A stretch of DNA of 15,386 nt, from the NCBI GenBank assembly GCA_023418475.1, contig JAEZZO010000082.1, forward strand, positions 1 through 15,386, in the 5' to 3' direction. The notes under the pieces are model-generated. The model saw only the letters and a list, made by a program, of their open reading frames with translations. It was not told where the DNA came from and did no database searches. This DNA comes from Bacillota bacterium (lineage in GTDB: Bacteria; Bacillota; Clostridia; Lachnospirales; Lachnospiraceae). Below are positions 1 through 5,932 of this stretch, piece after piece. The translations under genes were made by a program, and so were the position numbers. The stretch's first letter is position 1. Every line of letters begins with the position of its first letter.

Positions 1-235
1 CATGTTCGCCCTCACTCGTATAACGACGGACTCACTCCATATGAAGCTCGAAATAACACAAAAACTTTTAGGTCAAAGTGTTACAATTAAGCTTGACCAC
101 TGCACTACTGTCTCATATATTCCTGCAAATTAATAAGCCCCACACCAACTACTTCTCAATAGCTGATATGGGCTACTCTGTTTATCTCATATTTAATTCA
201 CACCATCTGATGTGAATATCATAATGGATTTTAGG
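1..235. other. Non-coding stretch left of the first repeat
   Basis: I see no convincing gene here. It holds a perfect 7-bp hairpin (ATTCACA at 196-202, TGTGAAT at 211-217, 8-nt loop). It also holds a weaker minus-strand stem, AGCCC/GGGCT at 136-174, which extends with G-U pairs and is followed by TATTAATTTG; this could be a poor terminator for the sigma/anti-sigma operon that reads toward it. The first 50 bases look less AT-rich than what follows, but I could not assign them. Confidence 0.4.
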
Positions 236-530
236 ATTGGAGTGTCAAATTCTCATGCTGATTTTTCAGCACCTAGATTAATATAAACCTACGTGAGAAT
301 TAGACAGCCTCCGACGGATGCACATTTGCGTCACTCGGCGCGTTTATATGATAAAATCTAAAAATGACTTGCCGTATTAATATGAGTGCATGTACATTCA
401 TACGGTACAGACCTGGCGTCCTATGATTGCGTGTATTTGGTAATCATAGGAGGTTTAAGGCAAGTTCAGATGAATGTATATACACTCATATTCATCTACA
501 TAACCTGGATCAGACTTTTGACAATCGAAT
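236..530 (-). repeat. Structured mosaic intergenic repeat, copy 1 (about 295 bp)
   Basis: The element is bounded by imperfect inverted ends of the form ATTCGNNTGTCAAA (left 236-249, right 517-530 in reverse complement). Its left module (244-305) is a nested hairpin: outer arms 244-257 and 292-305, inner hairpin 257-270 with loop TTTT. It matches copy 2 at 58 of 62 positions. A block starting AGCCTCCGACGGATGCACA follows. The right module (469-530) matches copy 3 (2519-2580) closely. Between them is a closing stem CTTGCC/GGCAAG (368-373/459-464), a perfect 9-bp hairpin CCTATGATT/AATCATAGG (420-428/442-450), and 23-nt arms at 379-401 and 470-492 that are inverted copies with 21 of 23 matching. 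There is no open frame worth calling. It could be a MITE-like element or a non-coding RNA. Strand is nominal, given by the neighbouring gene. Confidence 0.75.
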
Positions 531-539
531 TATTTTAGG

Positions 540-570
540 CAATTGCGAAACTATATAGTTATTTAAATTG
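540..570. repeat. 31-bp quasi-palindrome, copy A
   Basis: The core GAAACTATATAGTT lies within a 31-nt imperfect palindrome with CAATT/AATTG ends. It matches the reverse complement of 3620-3650 at 28 of 31 positions. It lies ten bases beyond the right end of repeat copy 1. Confidence 0.65.
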
Positions 571-635
571 TATACGCTGAAAACACATATTTTTCCGCAC
601 CCAACGCTCCTTCTGCTGAACTTCCTCTCCAGAAC

Positions 636-658
636 ATGTGCTTTCTGTGTATGCAATT
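636..658. repeat. 23-bp dispersed repeat, copy A
   Basis: This segment matches 3602-3624 at 21 of 23 positions (core ATGTGCTTTCTGTG). At both sites it accompanies the larger repeat and the 31-bp quasi-palindrome, but the order of the parts differs, so it is a separate module. The stretch from 571 to 702 holds nothing else I can identify. Confidence 0.6.
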
Positions 659-702
659 AAAATAATTCTTGCGTTTCGTAATTATCTAATAAGATTCGCT
701 TT

Positions 703-1728
703 TCATTTGTAGATGGAAAGACTGACTTTTTTGTCACCAAACATGATTGCTTGAATCTGATTCATATCAATTACCTTTGAAAACTTTCCAGTTGCTATAT
801 ATTCTTTACTTTCCTTGTTAAAACTCTCACTCATCAAGCCACCACTCTCCTGTATTTCTGTTGCATCCTTATACTGTATAGCAGAAATGATAAGAGGATA
901 CGTGATATCAAGCTCATCAAAATTAATATTGTCTGCTTTTTGCAATGCCTTGACATCGTCACCATCACAATAAATCGTATAAGATAATGGTGATAGCTCA
1001 ATCTTATGAACTGCAATATCGCAACCATCGACAGAAACTGTTTTATTCACAACTAATGTTACGGAGTTATTAGCCGATAAATCAATACTAAAATCCCATT
1101 GCCCCTTAACAAGGTCATTTGTCGGACCCGCTTTCCCTTCATATTCCTGCAGAGCATTAAAATTAATACTTAATTTAGCTCCAGTGAAATCATAATCCGT
1201 TTTTTTTTGAATCCATATTTCATACTCTCTGCTATTGCTGATATCTGGCTGCAAAAATTCATCTACAAATCCAGAGCTCATACTTGTGTAGAAATCAGGA
1301 CCGTTGGTAGCTTTTATATTGTATCCCATTGCATTATTCTCCGTAATCTGTAAATTGTCTGAAGTAACTTTGAACAGAATGTATATCAAATTTTTATCCT
1401 GAATAGTCTGTTCCACGGAAATTGTGATGTCGTTGTCAGAAACGGATTGGACAAGCTGACTTGAATAGCCGTCCTCCGCTAATTGCTCTTGCTGTTGGTT
1501 ATTTGCACTAAAATTGTCTAAGGCTCTTTGATTCCATCTAACTGCTGCGTATACAGTGATAGTACTAATCATCATAACTCCCATTGCAATTGCTAAAACA
1601 AATTTTTTCTTATTCATCCTGCAATATCTCTCCTCTTCCGGTAAATCATGAAGCACTTCACATATCTTTTTATGAAACTCCTCCGTTACTTTCGGAAAAT
1701 CATTTTCCAAATCATACATTTGCTTCAT
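703..1728 (-). CDS. DUF4179-type membrane anti-sigma factor
   Basis: A predicted single-pass membrane protein of 341 residues that probably holds the adjacent ECF sigma factor inactive until a signal arrives. The N-terminal part of about 40 residues is charged and cytoplasmic and would bind sigma. A hydrophobic segment follows at about 43-63 (VLAIAMGVMMISTITVYAA), then an extracellular domain of about 275 residues resembling DUF4179 proteins. It starts two bases after the sigma stop codon, with GAGGTG of the sigma gene's end as ribosome site, so the two are translated as a unit. No cysteine zinc motif (HxxxCxxC) of the ZAS type is present, so it is a DUF4179-style rather than ZAS-style partner. 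The anti-sigma role is inferred from family and position; the signal is unknown. Confidence 0.8.
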   Translation of the reverse strand: MKQMYDLENDFPKVTEEFHKKICEVLHDLPEEERYCRMNKKKFVLAIAMGVMMISTITVYAAVRWNQRALDNFSANNQQQEQLAEDGYSSQLVQSVSDNDITISVEQTIQDKNLIYILFKVTSDNLQITENNAMGYNIKATNGPDFYTSMSSGFVDEFLQPDISNSREYEIWIQKKTDYDFTGAKLSINFNALQEYEGKAGPTNDLVKGQWDFSIDLSANNSVTLVVNKTVSVDGCDIAVHKIELSPLSYTIYCDGDDVKALQKADNINFDELDITYPLIISAIQYKDATEIQESGGLMSESFNKESKEYIATGKFSKVIDMNQIQAIMFGDKKVSLSIYK

Positions 1729-1730
1729 TT

Positions 1731-2198
1731 CTACACCTCATCTCCTAATAATTGTTTTATCTGATTTCTTCCTTTTGAAAGTCTACTCTTAACCGTACCT
1801 GTAGGTATTTTCAATATATTTGCAATTTCACTCACTTTATAGCCTTCAATGTAGCACAAAACAATAGGTATCCTATGCTTTATATCCAGTTTTTTAATGG
1901 CATTATACAATTCCGAAATTTTTTTATCTTCTATAGATTTTTCCTGCATAAATACATCATAAGATATCTCTTGTTTTTTTGTACGTAAAAGCTGATAGCA
2001 CTCATTAATCAAAATTCGTGTCAACCATGTTTTAAAAAAATTCACCTCTTTTAATGTATTTCGCTTTGTATAAGCCTTTAAAATTGCTTCTTGAACAGCG
2101 TCTTCACAATCTGTTTCATTACCTAATATTGATTTTGAAACGTGATATAAAGTCGATTCAACTTCAAGTACTTTACGTGAAAACTCAGTCTTATCCAT
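1731..2198 (-). CDS. ECF-type RNA polymerase sigma factor
   Basis: A small sigma-70 family regulator of about 155 residues that directs RNA polymerase to a few promoters. Region 2 is visible as DAVQEAILKAY and FKTWLTRILINECYQLLR. Region 4 carries the helix-turn-helix EIANILKIPTGTVKSRLSKGR near the C-terminus. There is no sigma region 3 or 1, as expected for ECF sigmas. I start at the ATG at 2198 because AAAGGA stands seven bases upstream. Reading from 2240 is possible but would add 14 residues (MQLRKKLRMMKGKN) untypical of the family and has a poor ribosome site. It forms an operon with the DUF4179 gene downstream and is preceded by a candidate promoter of its own type. Confidence 0.88.
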   Translation of the reverse strand: MDKTEFSRKVLEVESTLYHVSKSILGNETDCEDAVQEAILKAYTKRNTLKEVNFFKTWLTRILINECYQLLRTKKQEISYDVFMQEKSIEDKKISELYNAIKKLDIKHRIPIVLCYIEGYKVSEIANILKIPTGTVKSRLSKGRNQIKQLLGDEV

Positions 2199-2256
2199 GT
2201 TTTTTCCTTTCATCATTCTTAATTTTTTTCGCAGCTGCATTTCTCTTGTACATCTA

Positions 2257-2285
2257 TTAGATGATATTAAACCCTATTTGGTTCA
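2257..2285 (-). promoter_or_regulatory. Candidate ECF-type autoregulatory promoter
   Basis: On the minus strand TGAACC (2285-2280) is followed after 16 bases by CATCTAA (2263-2257). The arrangement fits the usual ECF pattern GAAC-N16/17-CGTC, with one difference in the -10 element. Transcription would start near 2250, about 50 bases before the sigma ATG at 2198, which supports that start codon. Self-activation is inferred. Confidence 0.55.
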
Positions 2286-2379
2286 TTTTAAAATAATATT
2301 TTCTATATCAGGTTCTACTTTCTAGTTACTTTATCATTAAGAAAAGTATAACTTTTCTCCAAAAATATCATATGCACAC

Positions 2380-2408
2380 AAAAACACCCTACCATTTCTG
2401 ATAAGGTG
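2380..2408 (-). terminator. Intrinsic terminator downstream of the amidohydrolase gene
   Basis: The minus-strand RNA forms CACCTTAT paired with GTAGGGTG (two G-U pairs), followed by TTTTTG. The pairing is better on the minus strand, so it should end transcripts coming from the amidohydrolase gene. It is related in sequence to the terminators at 4724 and 8741. Confidence 0.7.
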
Positions 2409-2483
2409 CCAATAATGATTTTTTTAACTTTTCAATACAGTCATCCTAAGTCAAACGAAAAATGAGCTACATCAAATATTTAA

Positions 2484-2581
2484 GATTCGAATGTCAAAAG
2501 CCGAAAAATGATTTGCCTGATGAATATATATGCATTCATATTCATCTACATAACCCGGATCAGGCTTTTGTCATTCAAATC
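2484..2581 (-). repeat. Structured mosaic intergenic repeat, copy 3 (about 98 bp)
   Basis: A compact member with 19-bp terminal inverted repeats at 2484-2502 and 2563-2581 (17 of 19 pair). Inside is GCCTGAT (2515-2521) paired with ATCAGGC (2559-2565), and a further dyad GATGAATAT/ATATTCATC (2519-2527/2538-2546). The outer and inner stems share bases and so are alternatives. The element begins four bases after the amidohydrolase stop codon. It carries the right module of copy 1 but lacks the left hairpin module. Confidence 0.75.
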
Positions 2582-2585
2582 ATAT

Positions 2586-3428
2586 TTAACCATTTAAGGA
2601 TTCTATAATTCGCCTCACGATATATTCAAACATAAATTTCTGAATGCATTCTATATTTGTAATATCTTTGTAACCAGCGGGATTACCTGCATATCCTAAT
2701 GGCAACAAAGTTCGCGTTGTTTCTCCACCTATTAACCACTGTTCGAGTTCCTTGTTGGTTAATGATGTAGATTTAAGGTTTTGCACAACCTCCTCATTTA
2801 CCAACTCACTAAAATAATATTTCATGAATGCCGTTTCGTATCCACCCGCATGTATGTCAAACAGGCCTATTTCTGATTCAACCATTCCCGAATAAAATTC
2901 TTCGGGATACTCTGGATTTAAAGCTAGAATAAAGTCCTCATCTCCCTTTAAGCCTATTCGGTTTAAATCATAAAAATCTACTAGCATACGGATATTTAAA
3001 CCAAATTCATTTCTGCCAGCTTTGATTGCATCCAAAATTGCCCTTATATGTATTACGTCACCGTGACAATTATTACAGAAAATATTACGAAACCCCCAAT
3101 CATGAAGATTTTTAAATATATCCGTAAGAACTGCCTTCATAGTCTCTGGTCTCACCGTAAAAGTTCCTGGGAAATCACTTGTGCAATGGTTAATTCCCCA
3201 ATAATATGGTGGAACAATCAATGCTTGCTCTCCTTGATTATTCAATTCATCTAATATACATTTGCAAGAAGCATAACTATAATAAGCGTCAGTTCCCAGT
3301 GGCAGATGTGTTCCATGCTCCTCAATGACTCCAAGTGGAAATAACACTATCTGGTTTTCCTTTGCCGCCTTTTCAACCTCCTGCCATGTCATGTCTGCCA
3401 TAGTCTTTTCAAAAATTGAATATCCCAT
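2586..3428 (-). CDS. Creatininase-family metal amidohydrolase
   Basis: A 280-residue protein of the creatinine amidohydrolase family, cytosolic metal-dependent enzymes that cleave cyclic amides or small peptide-like amides. The N-terminal metal motif PLGVIEEHGTHLPLGTD (31-47) supplies E36, H38 and D47. GINHCTSDFPGTFTV lies at 78-92. NNCHGD at 119-124 stands where the family usually has NGHxEN or NGHGGN, so H122 and probably D124 act as ligands. Near residue 195 IHAGGYETAF replaces the common HAGxxETS. Length is normal (240-280). The start has AAAGGA eight bases upstream. It stands alone, flanked on both sides by the structured repeats. Substrate is not predictable: relatives include creatininase, MftE-type peptidases and formamide hydrolases. 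Nothing nearby suggests creatinine or mycofactocin metabolism. Confidence 0.82.
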   Translation of the reverse strand: MGYSIFEKTMADMTWQEVEKAAKENQIVLFPLGVIEEHGTHLPLGTDAYYSYASCKCILDELNNQGEQALIVPPYYWGINHCTSDFPGTFTVRPETMKAVLTDIFKNLHDWGFRNIFCNNCHGDVIHIRAILDAIKAGRNEFGLNIRMLVDFYDLNRIGLKGDEDFILALNPEYPEEFYSGMVESEIGLFDIHAGGYETAFMKYYFSELVNEEVVQNLKSTSLTNKELEQWLIGGETTRTLLPLGYAGNPAGYKDITNIECIQKFMFEYIVRRIIESLNG

Positions 3429-3445
3429 ATTATTTTCCTTTCATT

Positions 3446-3473
3446 TAAATATTTTTTAGAATTCGTTTGTCAA
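3446..3473 (-). promoter_or_regulatory. Possible promoter partly supplied by repeat copy 2
   Basis: On the minus strand a perfect TTGACA (3473-3468) in the repeat end is followed after 16 bases by TATTTA (3451-3446). It faces the amidohydrolase gene. Against it, the expected start near 3439 would fall inside the ribosome site, leaving almost no leader. Confidence 0.3.
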
Positions 3474-3589
3474 ATTCTTACGCTGATTTTTCAGCATCTA
3501 GATTAATATAAACCTTCGTGAGAATTAGACAGCCTCCGGCGGATGCACACTTACTTCGCAGCGTTTATACAATAAAAGCCTAAAAATGA
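3461..3589 (-). repeat. Structured mosaic intergenic repeat, copy 2
   Basis: The left end ATTCGTTTGTCAAA (3461-3474) matches the other copies. A nested hairpin follows: arms 3469-3482 and 3517-3530, inner GCTGA/TCAGC at 3482-3495. Then comes the block AGCCTCCGGCGGATGCACA. Similarity to copy 1 ends near the shared CTAAAAATGA at 3580-3589. I could not find a right terminal repeat, so this copy may be truncated or continue into the 23-bp and 31-bp repeats at 3602-3650. Confidence 0.72.
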
Positions 3590-3601
3590 ACGCCAGAGGA
3601 A

Positions 3602-3624
3602 ATGTGCTTTCTGTGCATACAATT
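3602..3624. repeat. 23-bp dispersed repeat, copy B
   Basis: Matches 636-658 at 21 of 23 positions. It directly abuts the 31-bp quasi-palindrome here, whereas in the first location the two are separated and in the opposite order. Confidence 0.6.
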
Positions 3625-3650
3625 TGAGAAACTATATAGTTTCGCAATTG
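3620..3650. repeat. 31-bp quasi-palindrome, copy B, overlapping the end of the AraC gene
   Basis: It contains the perfect 16-bp palindrome GAAACTATATAGTTTC (3628-3643) with CAATT/AATTG ends. It is the inverted counterpart of 540-570. On the minus strand it encodes the last residues (DNCETI) and the stop codon of the AraC gene. Confidence 0.7.
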
Positions 3651-4510
3651 TCTAAATTATTTTTAACCGGAATCCATATTTCAAATTTGAAGTCTTCATC
3701 CCTTTTATTATCACCGTATTGGAAACATTCGATTTCTATCGTCTCCGCATGAGTATACTTTGTAGAAGGTAGCCATTCACTATATATTTTTCTCCATATT
3801 TCTTCAATCGCTATTCCTACAGGACCTTTTCCCTCAAATATAGCCCATTTTGATTTAGGAATTGTATAGACTTCCATGTCATCTGGAGCTTGTCGCTCCG
3901 AAAAAGATGCTATTATGTAATCAACTGTTTCATTATCAATTACATGTAAAAATCCGTGTACTCCCCTTATATCTCCGTCGGCAAGCTCTGCTATTCTATG
4001 ATGACTACCGTCAGAATATAGCTGTTTCCAAAACGTATTAACATCCATTTCATTGTTTTCAGGCGCCTTAAAATGTCTGACAAGACCAACAATGCGCATT
4101 TCATTATGAGATTCCATTCTATATGTAATCTCTTTTTCCCCCTTAACCGAAATTATAAACGACATCGGCTGATATGTCTTTAAGGCTCCTTTTTCCTTTC
4201 TGGCTTCAGATGGACTTACTCCATGCACATTTCGGAAAGCTCGTGAAAAAGAATCTGCTGATTCATAACCATACTTAACTGCCAAATCCAATATCCGTAT
4301 ACCACTGTCCATTAATTCTGAGGCGGCTAATGTCATTCTTCTCCTTCTTACGTATTCAGATAGTGTTACACCTGCTATACCAGAAAATATCCTTTGAATA
4401 TAAAACCATGAATAACCCGAGATTTTAGTGATTTCATCATAATCAATTTTACTCTCTAAGTGGTCTTCTATATACTCAATGACTTCATTCATCTTCATCA
4501 AATCATTCAT
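3632..4510 (-). CDS. AraC-family regulator with GyrI-like effector domain
   Basis: A 292-residue transcription regulator. Residues 1-105 form the two AraC helix-turn-helix motifs at the N-terminus, as in Rob and SoxS-like proteins: ISGYSWFYIQRIFSGIAGVTLSEYV, then LAVKYGYESADSFSRAFRNV. After a linker, about 125-283 is a GyrI-like small-molecule domain, with YTIPKSKWAIFEGKG and IYSEWLPSTKYTHA as hallmark segments. Such proteins usually sense drugs or metabolites and switch on efflux or modifying genes. GAGGGG seven bases before the ATG supports this start. The final residues after IPVKNN are encoded by the 31-bp repeat, so the native C-terminus was probably replaced by repeat insertion; the fold should be complete. 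It has a close, decayed relative at 5270-5850. No obvious target gene is adjacent. Confidence 0.88.
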   Translation of the reverse strand: MNDLMKMNEVIEYIEDHLESKIDYDEITKISGYSWFYIQRIFSGIAGVTLSEYVRRRRMTLAASELMDSGIRILDLAVKYGYESADSFSRAFRNVHGVSPSEARKEKGALKTYQPMSFIISVKGEKEITYRMESHNEMRIVGLVRHFKAPENNEMDVNTFWKQLYSDGSHHRIAELADGDIRGVHGFLHVIDNETVDYIIASFSERQAPDDMEVYTIPKSKWAIFEGKGPVGIAIEEIWRKIYSEWLPSTKYTHAETIEIECFQYGDNKRDEDFKFEIWIPVKNNLDNCETI

Positions 4511-4723
4511 TATGAACCCCTCTCTCTATATTAATATAAATCTCATTTTTCTGTCCTACTTTTTATGCACTCTTTAGTCGTAGTCATTCATTCAGCCAAA
4601 ACTAATTATTCGTTTGCGTTCACTTAAACTTCATTCATTGTGTTAATAAAAAAAGTATACTATAGCGCTAAATACATTTAGATAATTATGCAATATATAA
4701 TCATTTTTGTCTATTTAGAATAC
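4511..4723 (-). other. Upstream region of the AraC gene
   Basis: AT-rich DNA between the GyrI-gene terminator and the AraC gene. It contains an inverted repeat CTAAATACATTTAG (4668-4681) next to -10-like TATAGT and TATACT on the minus strand (4654-4664). I could not pair these with a credible -35 element, so the promoter is not located. Confidence 0.3.
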
Positions 4724-4760
4724 CAAAAACACCCTACCACTTTTACATGATAGGGTGTTC
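4724..4760 (-). terminator. Intrinsic terminator of the MerR-AraC'-GyrI run
   Basis: The minus-strand RNA forms ACACCCTA/TAGGGTGT with a 14-base loop, then TTTTTGG. It begins 36 bases after the GyrI-like gene stop. It is almost identical to the terminator at 8741-8775. Confidence 0.82.
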
Positions 4761-4796
4761 TATATTTTATATTAAAGCTTATGTAGTTCCTCTAAT

Positions 4797-5270
4797 CTAT
4801 TTGATTATAGGCAGCCAAAACTCAACAATTTGACTGTCACGTAGCGGGTATACTTCTAATTCTGGAGCCTTAGCGTGTATATAACCCGATGATGGCAACC
4901 ATTCATTAAAAGCATACATCTCTGCCTCAAACAATGCACTAAGCACATCACCTTTACTTTCAAATATTGCCCATTGTGATGCTGGTATTGTAAATGTTTC
5001 GAAATTTCTATTGTCATTTCCTTCATATTCTGTTGCAATATAAAAATAGAAATCTCTATTATTGGGGTCATTTTCTACTCTGGATACACCCAAAATAAGA
5101 CTTTGGGTGATTACTCCAGCGTTTTGGCTACGGAGTGATTTTAAAGTTGATATTGTATCATCTTCATGGCATTCGCTCCAAAAATTATGAAAATCCTCAA
5201 CTTTAGAAATCCATGTTTTTTTACCAGTTACTTCAAATTTTGGTTTATTTTCAATTCTTACATTAACCAC
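4797..5270 (-). CDS. Stand-alone GyrI-like small-molecule binding protein
   Basis: A 157-residue protein consisting of one GyrI-like (SbmC/Cass2/AraC effector-binding) domain and nothing else. Such domains bind hydrophobic ligands or toxins; a few are enzymes or gyrase inhibitors. Recognisable segments are FTIPASQWAIFESKGD in the middle and FNEWLPSSGYIHAKAPELEVYPL near the C-terminus. It starts at a GTG that overlaps by one base the stop of the broken AraC gene (TAGTG), with AAGGAGG just before it, so its translation is coupled to that remnant. An internal ATG at 5261 is less well placed. It is followed by a strong terminator. It could be a separate sensor or sponge for the ligand recognised by the neighbouring regulators. 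Function is not provable here. Confidence 0.78.
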   Translation of the reverse strand: MVNVRIENKPKFEVTGKKTWISKVEDFHNFWSECHEDDTISTLKSLRSQNAGVITQSLILGVSRVENDPNNRDFYFYIATEYEGNDNRNFETFTIPASQWAIFESKGDVLSALFEAEMYAFNEWLPSSGYIHAKAPELEVYPLRDSQIVEFWLPIIK

Positions 5271-5850
5271 TAGATTTCCTCCTTAATTGGCATAACCCGT
5301 ACACAAATTTCACTATAATACTTATCCTTACACCTATAAGTTAACTCCAGTTCGTAATTTTCTACTTTGGAATAATTAGCAGTAGGGAGCCAATCCGTAT
5401 ATATACGTTTAATTAGGCCGGTGAGAGCATTGCTTGTTTCTTCAATAGTGTTGAAGCTCACTCCTGAAAATCGCCCAGGTTGAAGGTGGTACATCAACAA
5501 CAGAGACGTGGATAAGCTTTCAATGAAGTTCCGATTTGCCGTGCTACTGATGATGAAACACCATGTAGAGAATTAAAAGCTCGAGTAAATGCTTCTGGCG
5601 ATTCATATTTATATTTTGCAGCAAGGTCAACTATTTTTATATTGCTGTTTTGAAGATCAAACGCAGCGAGTGTGAGTTGCCTATGTCTAATATACTCAGA
5701 CAGGGGCATATCACAAATAATTGAGAACATCCTTTGAAAAGTTGTCACAGAATAGCATGAGATTTCTGCTATTTTATTCATATTAATATCATTATCAAGA
5801 TTTTGTTCAATATATTCTATAACACTGTTCATTTTATCAAGCCAACTCAA
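5270..5850 (-). pseudogene. Decayed AraC regulator with partly deleted GyrI-like domain
   Basis: The first 113 or so codons (from TTG at 5850, GGAGGG five bases upstream) encode a complete AraC DNA-binding unit closely resembling that of the gene at 3632-4510, including LAAKYKYESPEAFTRAFNSLHGVS. After SLKAYPRLC the frame ends. In the next frame VPPSTWAIFRS, the GyrI-domain hallmark, can be read (about 5494-5462). In the third frame SNALTGLIKRIYTDWLP to MPIKEEI completes the domain (to 5270). About 90 residues between the linker and VPPSTW are missing compared with the intact paralogue. Two frame changes and a deletion make it a pseudogene, although a stand-alone DNA-binding protein of 118 residues could still be made and compete for operators. 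Confidence 0.82.
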
Positions 5851-5932
5851 TATATCCCTCCTCTCAAACTAATTCTAACAAACAAGGCAGAAAATTACCT
5901 TGCATTTTCTGTTACGATAATGCAAGATATGC

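Noticed and set aside
244..570. CRISPR array.
   Set aside because: Repeats are few, of unequal length, unevenly spaced and modular; there are no spacers of regular size and no cas genes.
2586..3428. Mycofactocin system (MftE-like peptidase).
   Set aside because: No mftA, mftB, mftC or related genes lie nearby; creatininase-family membership alone does not support it.
236..3650. Integron attC-like sites (ACCCAAC at 600-606, hairpin repeats after each gene).
   Set aside because: Only one core-like heptamer is seen, no matching partner at the proper distance, no integrase, and the genes have their own terminators and promoters.
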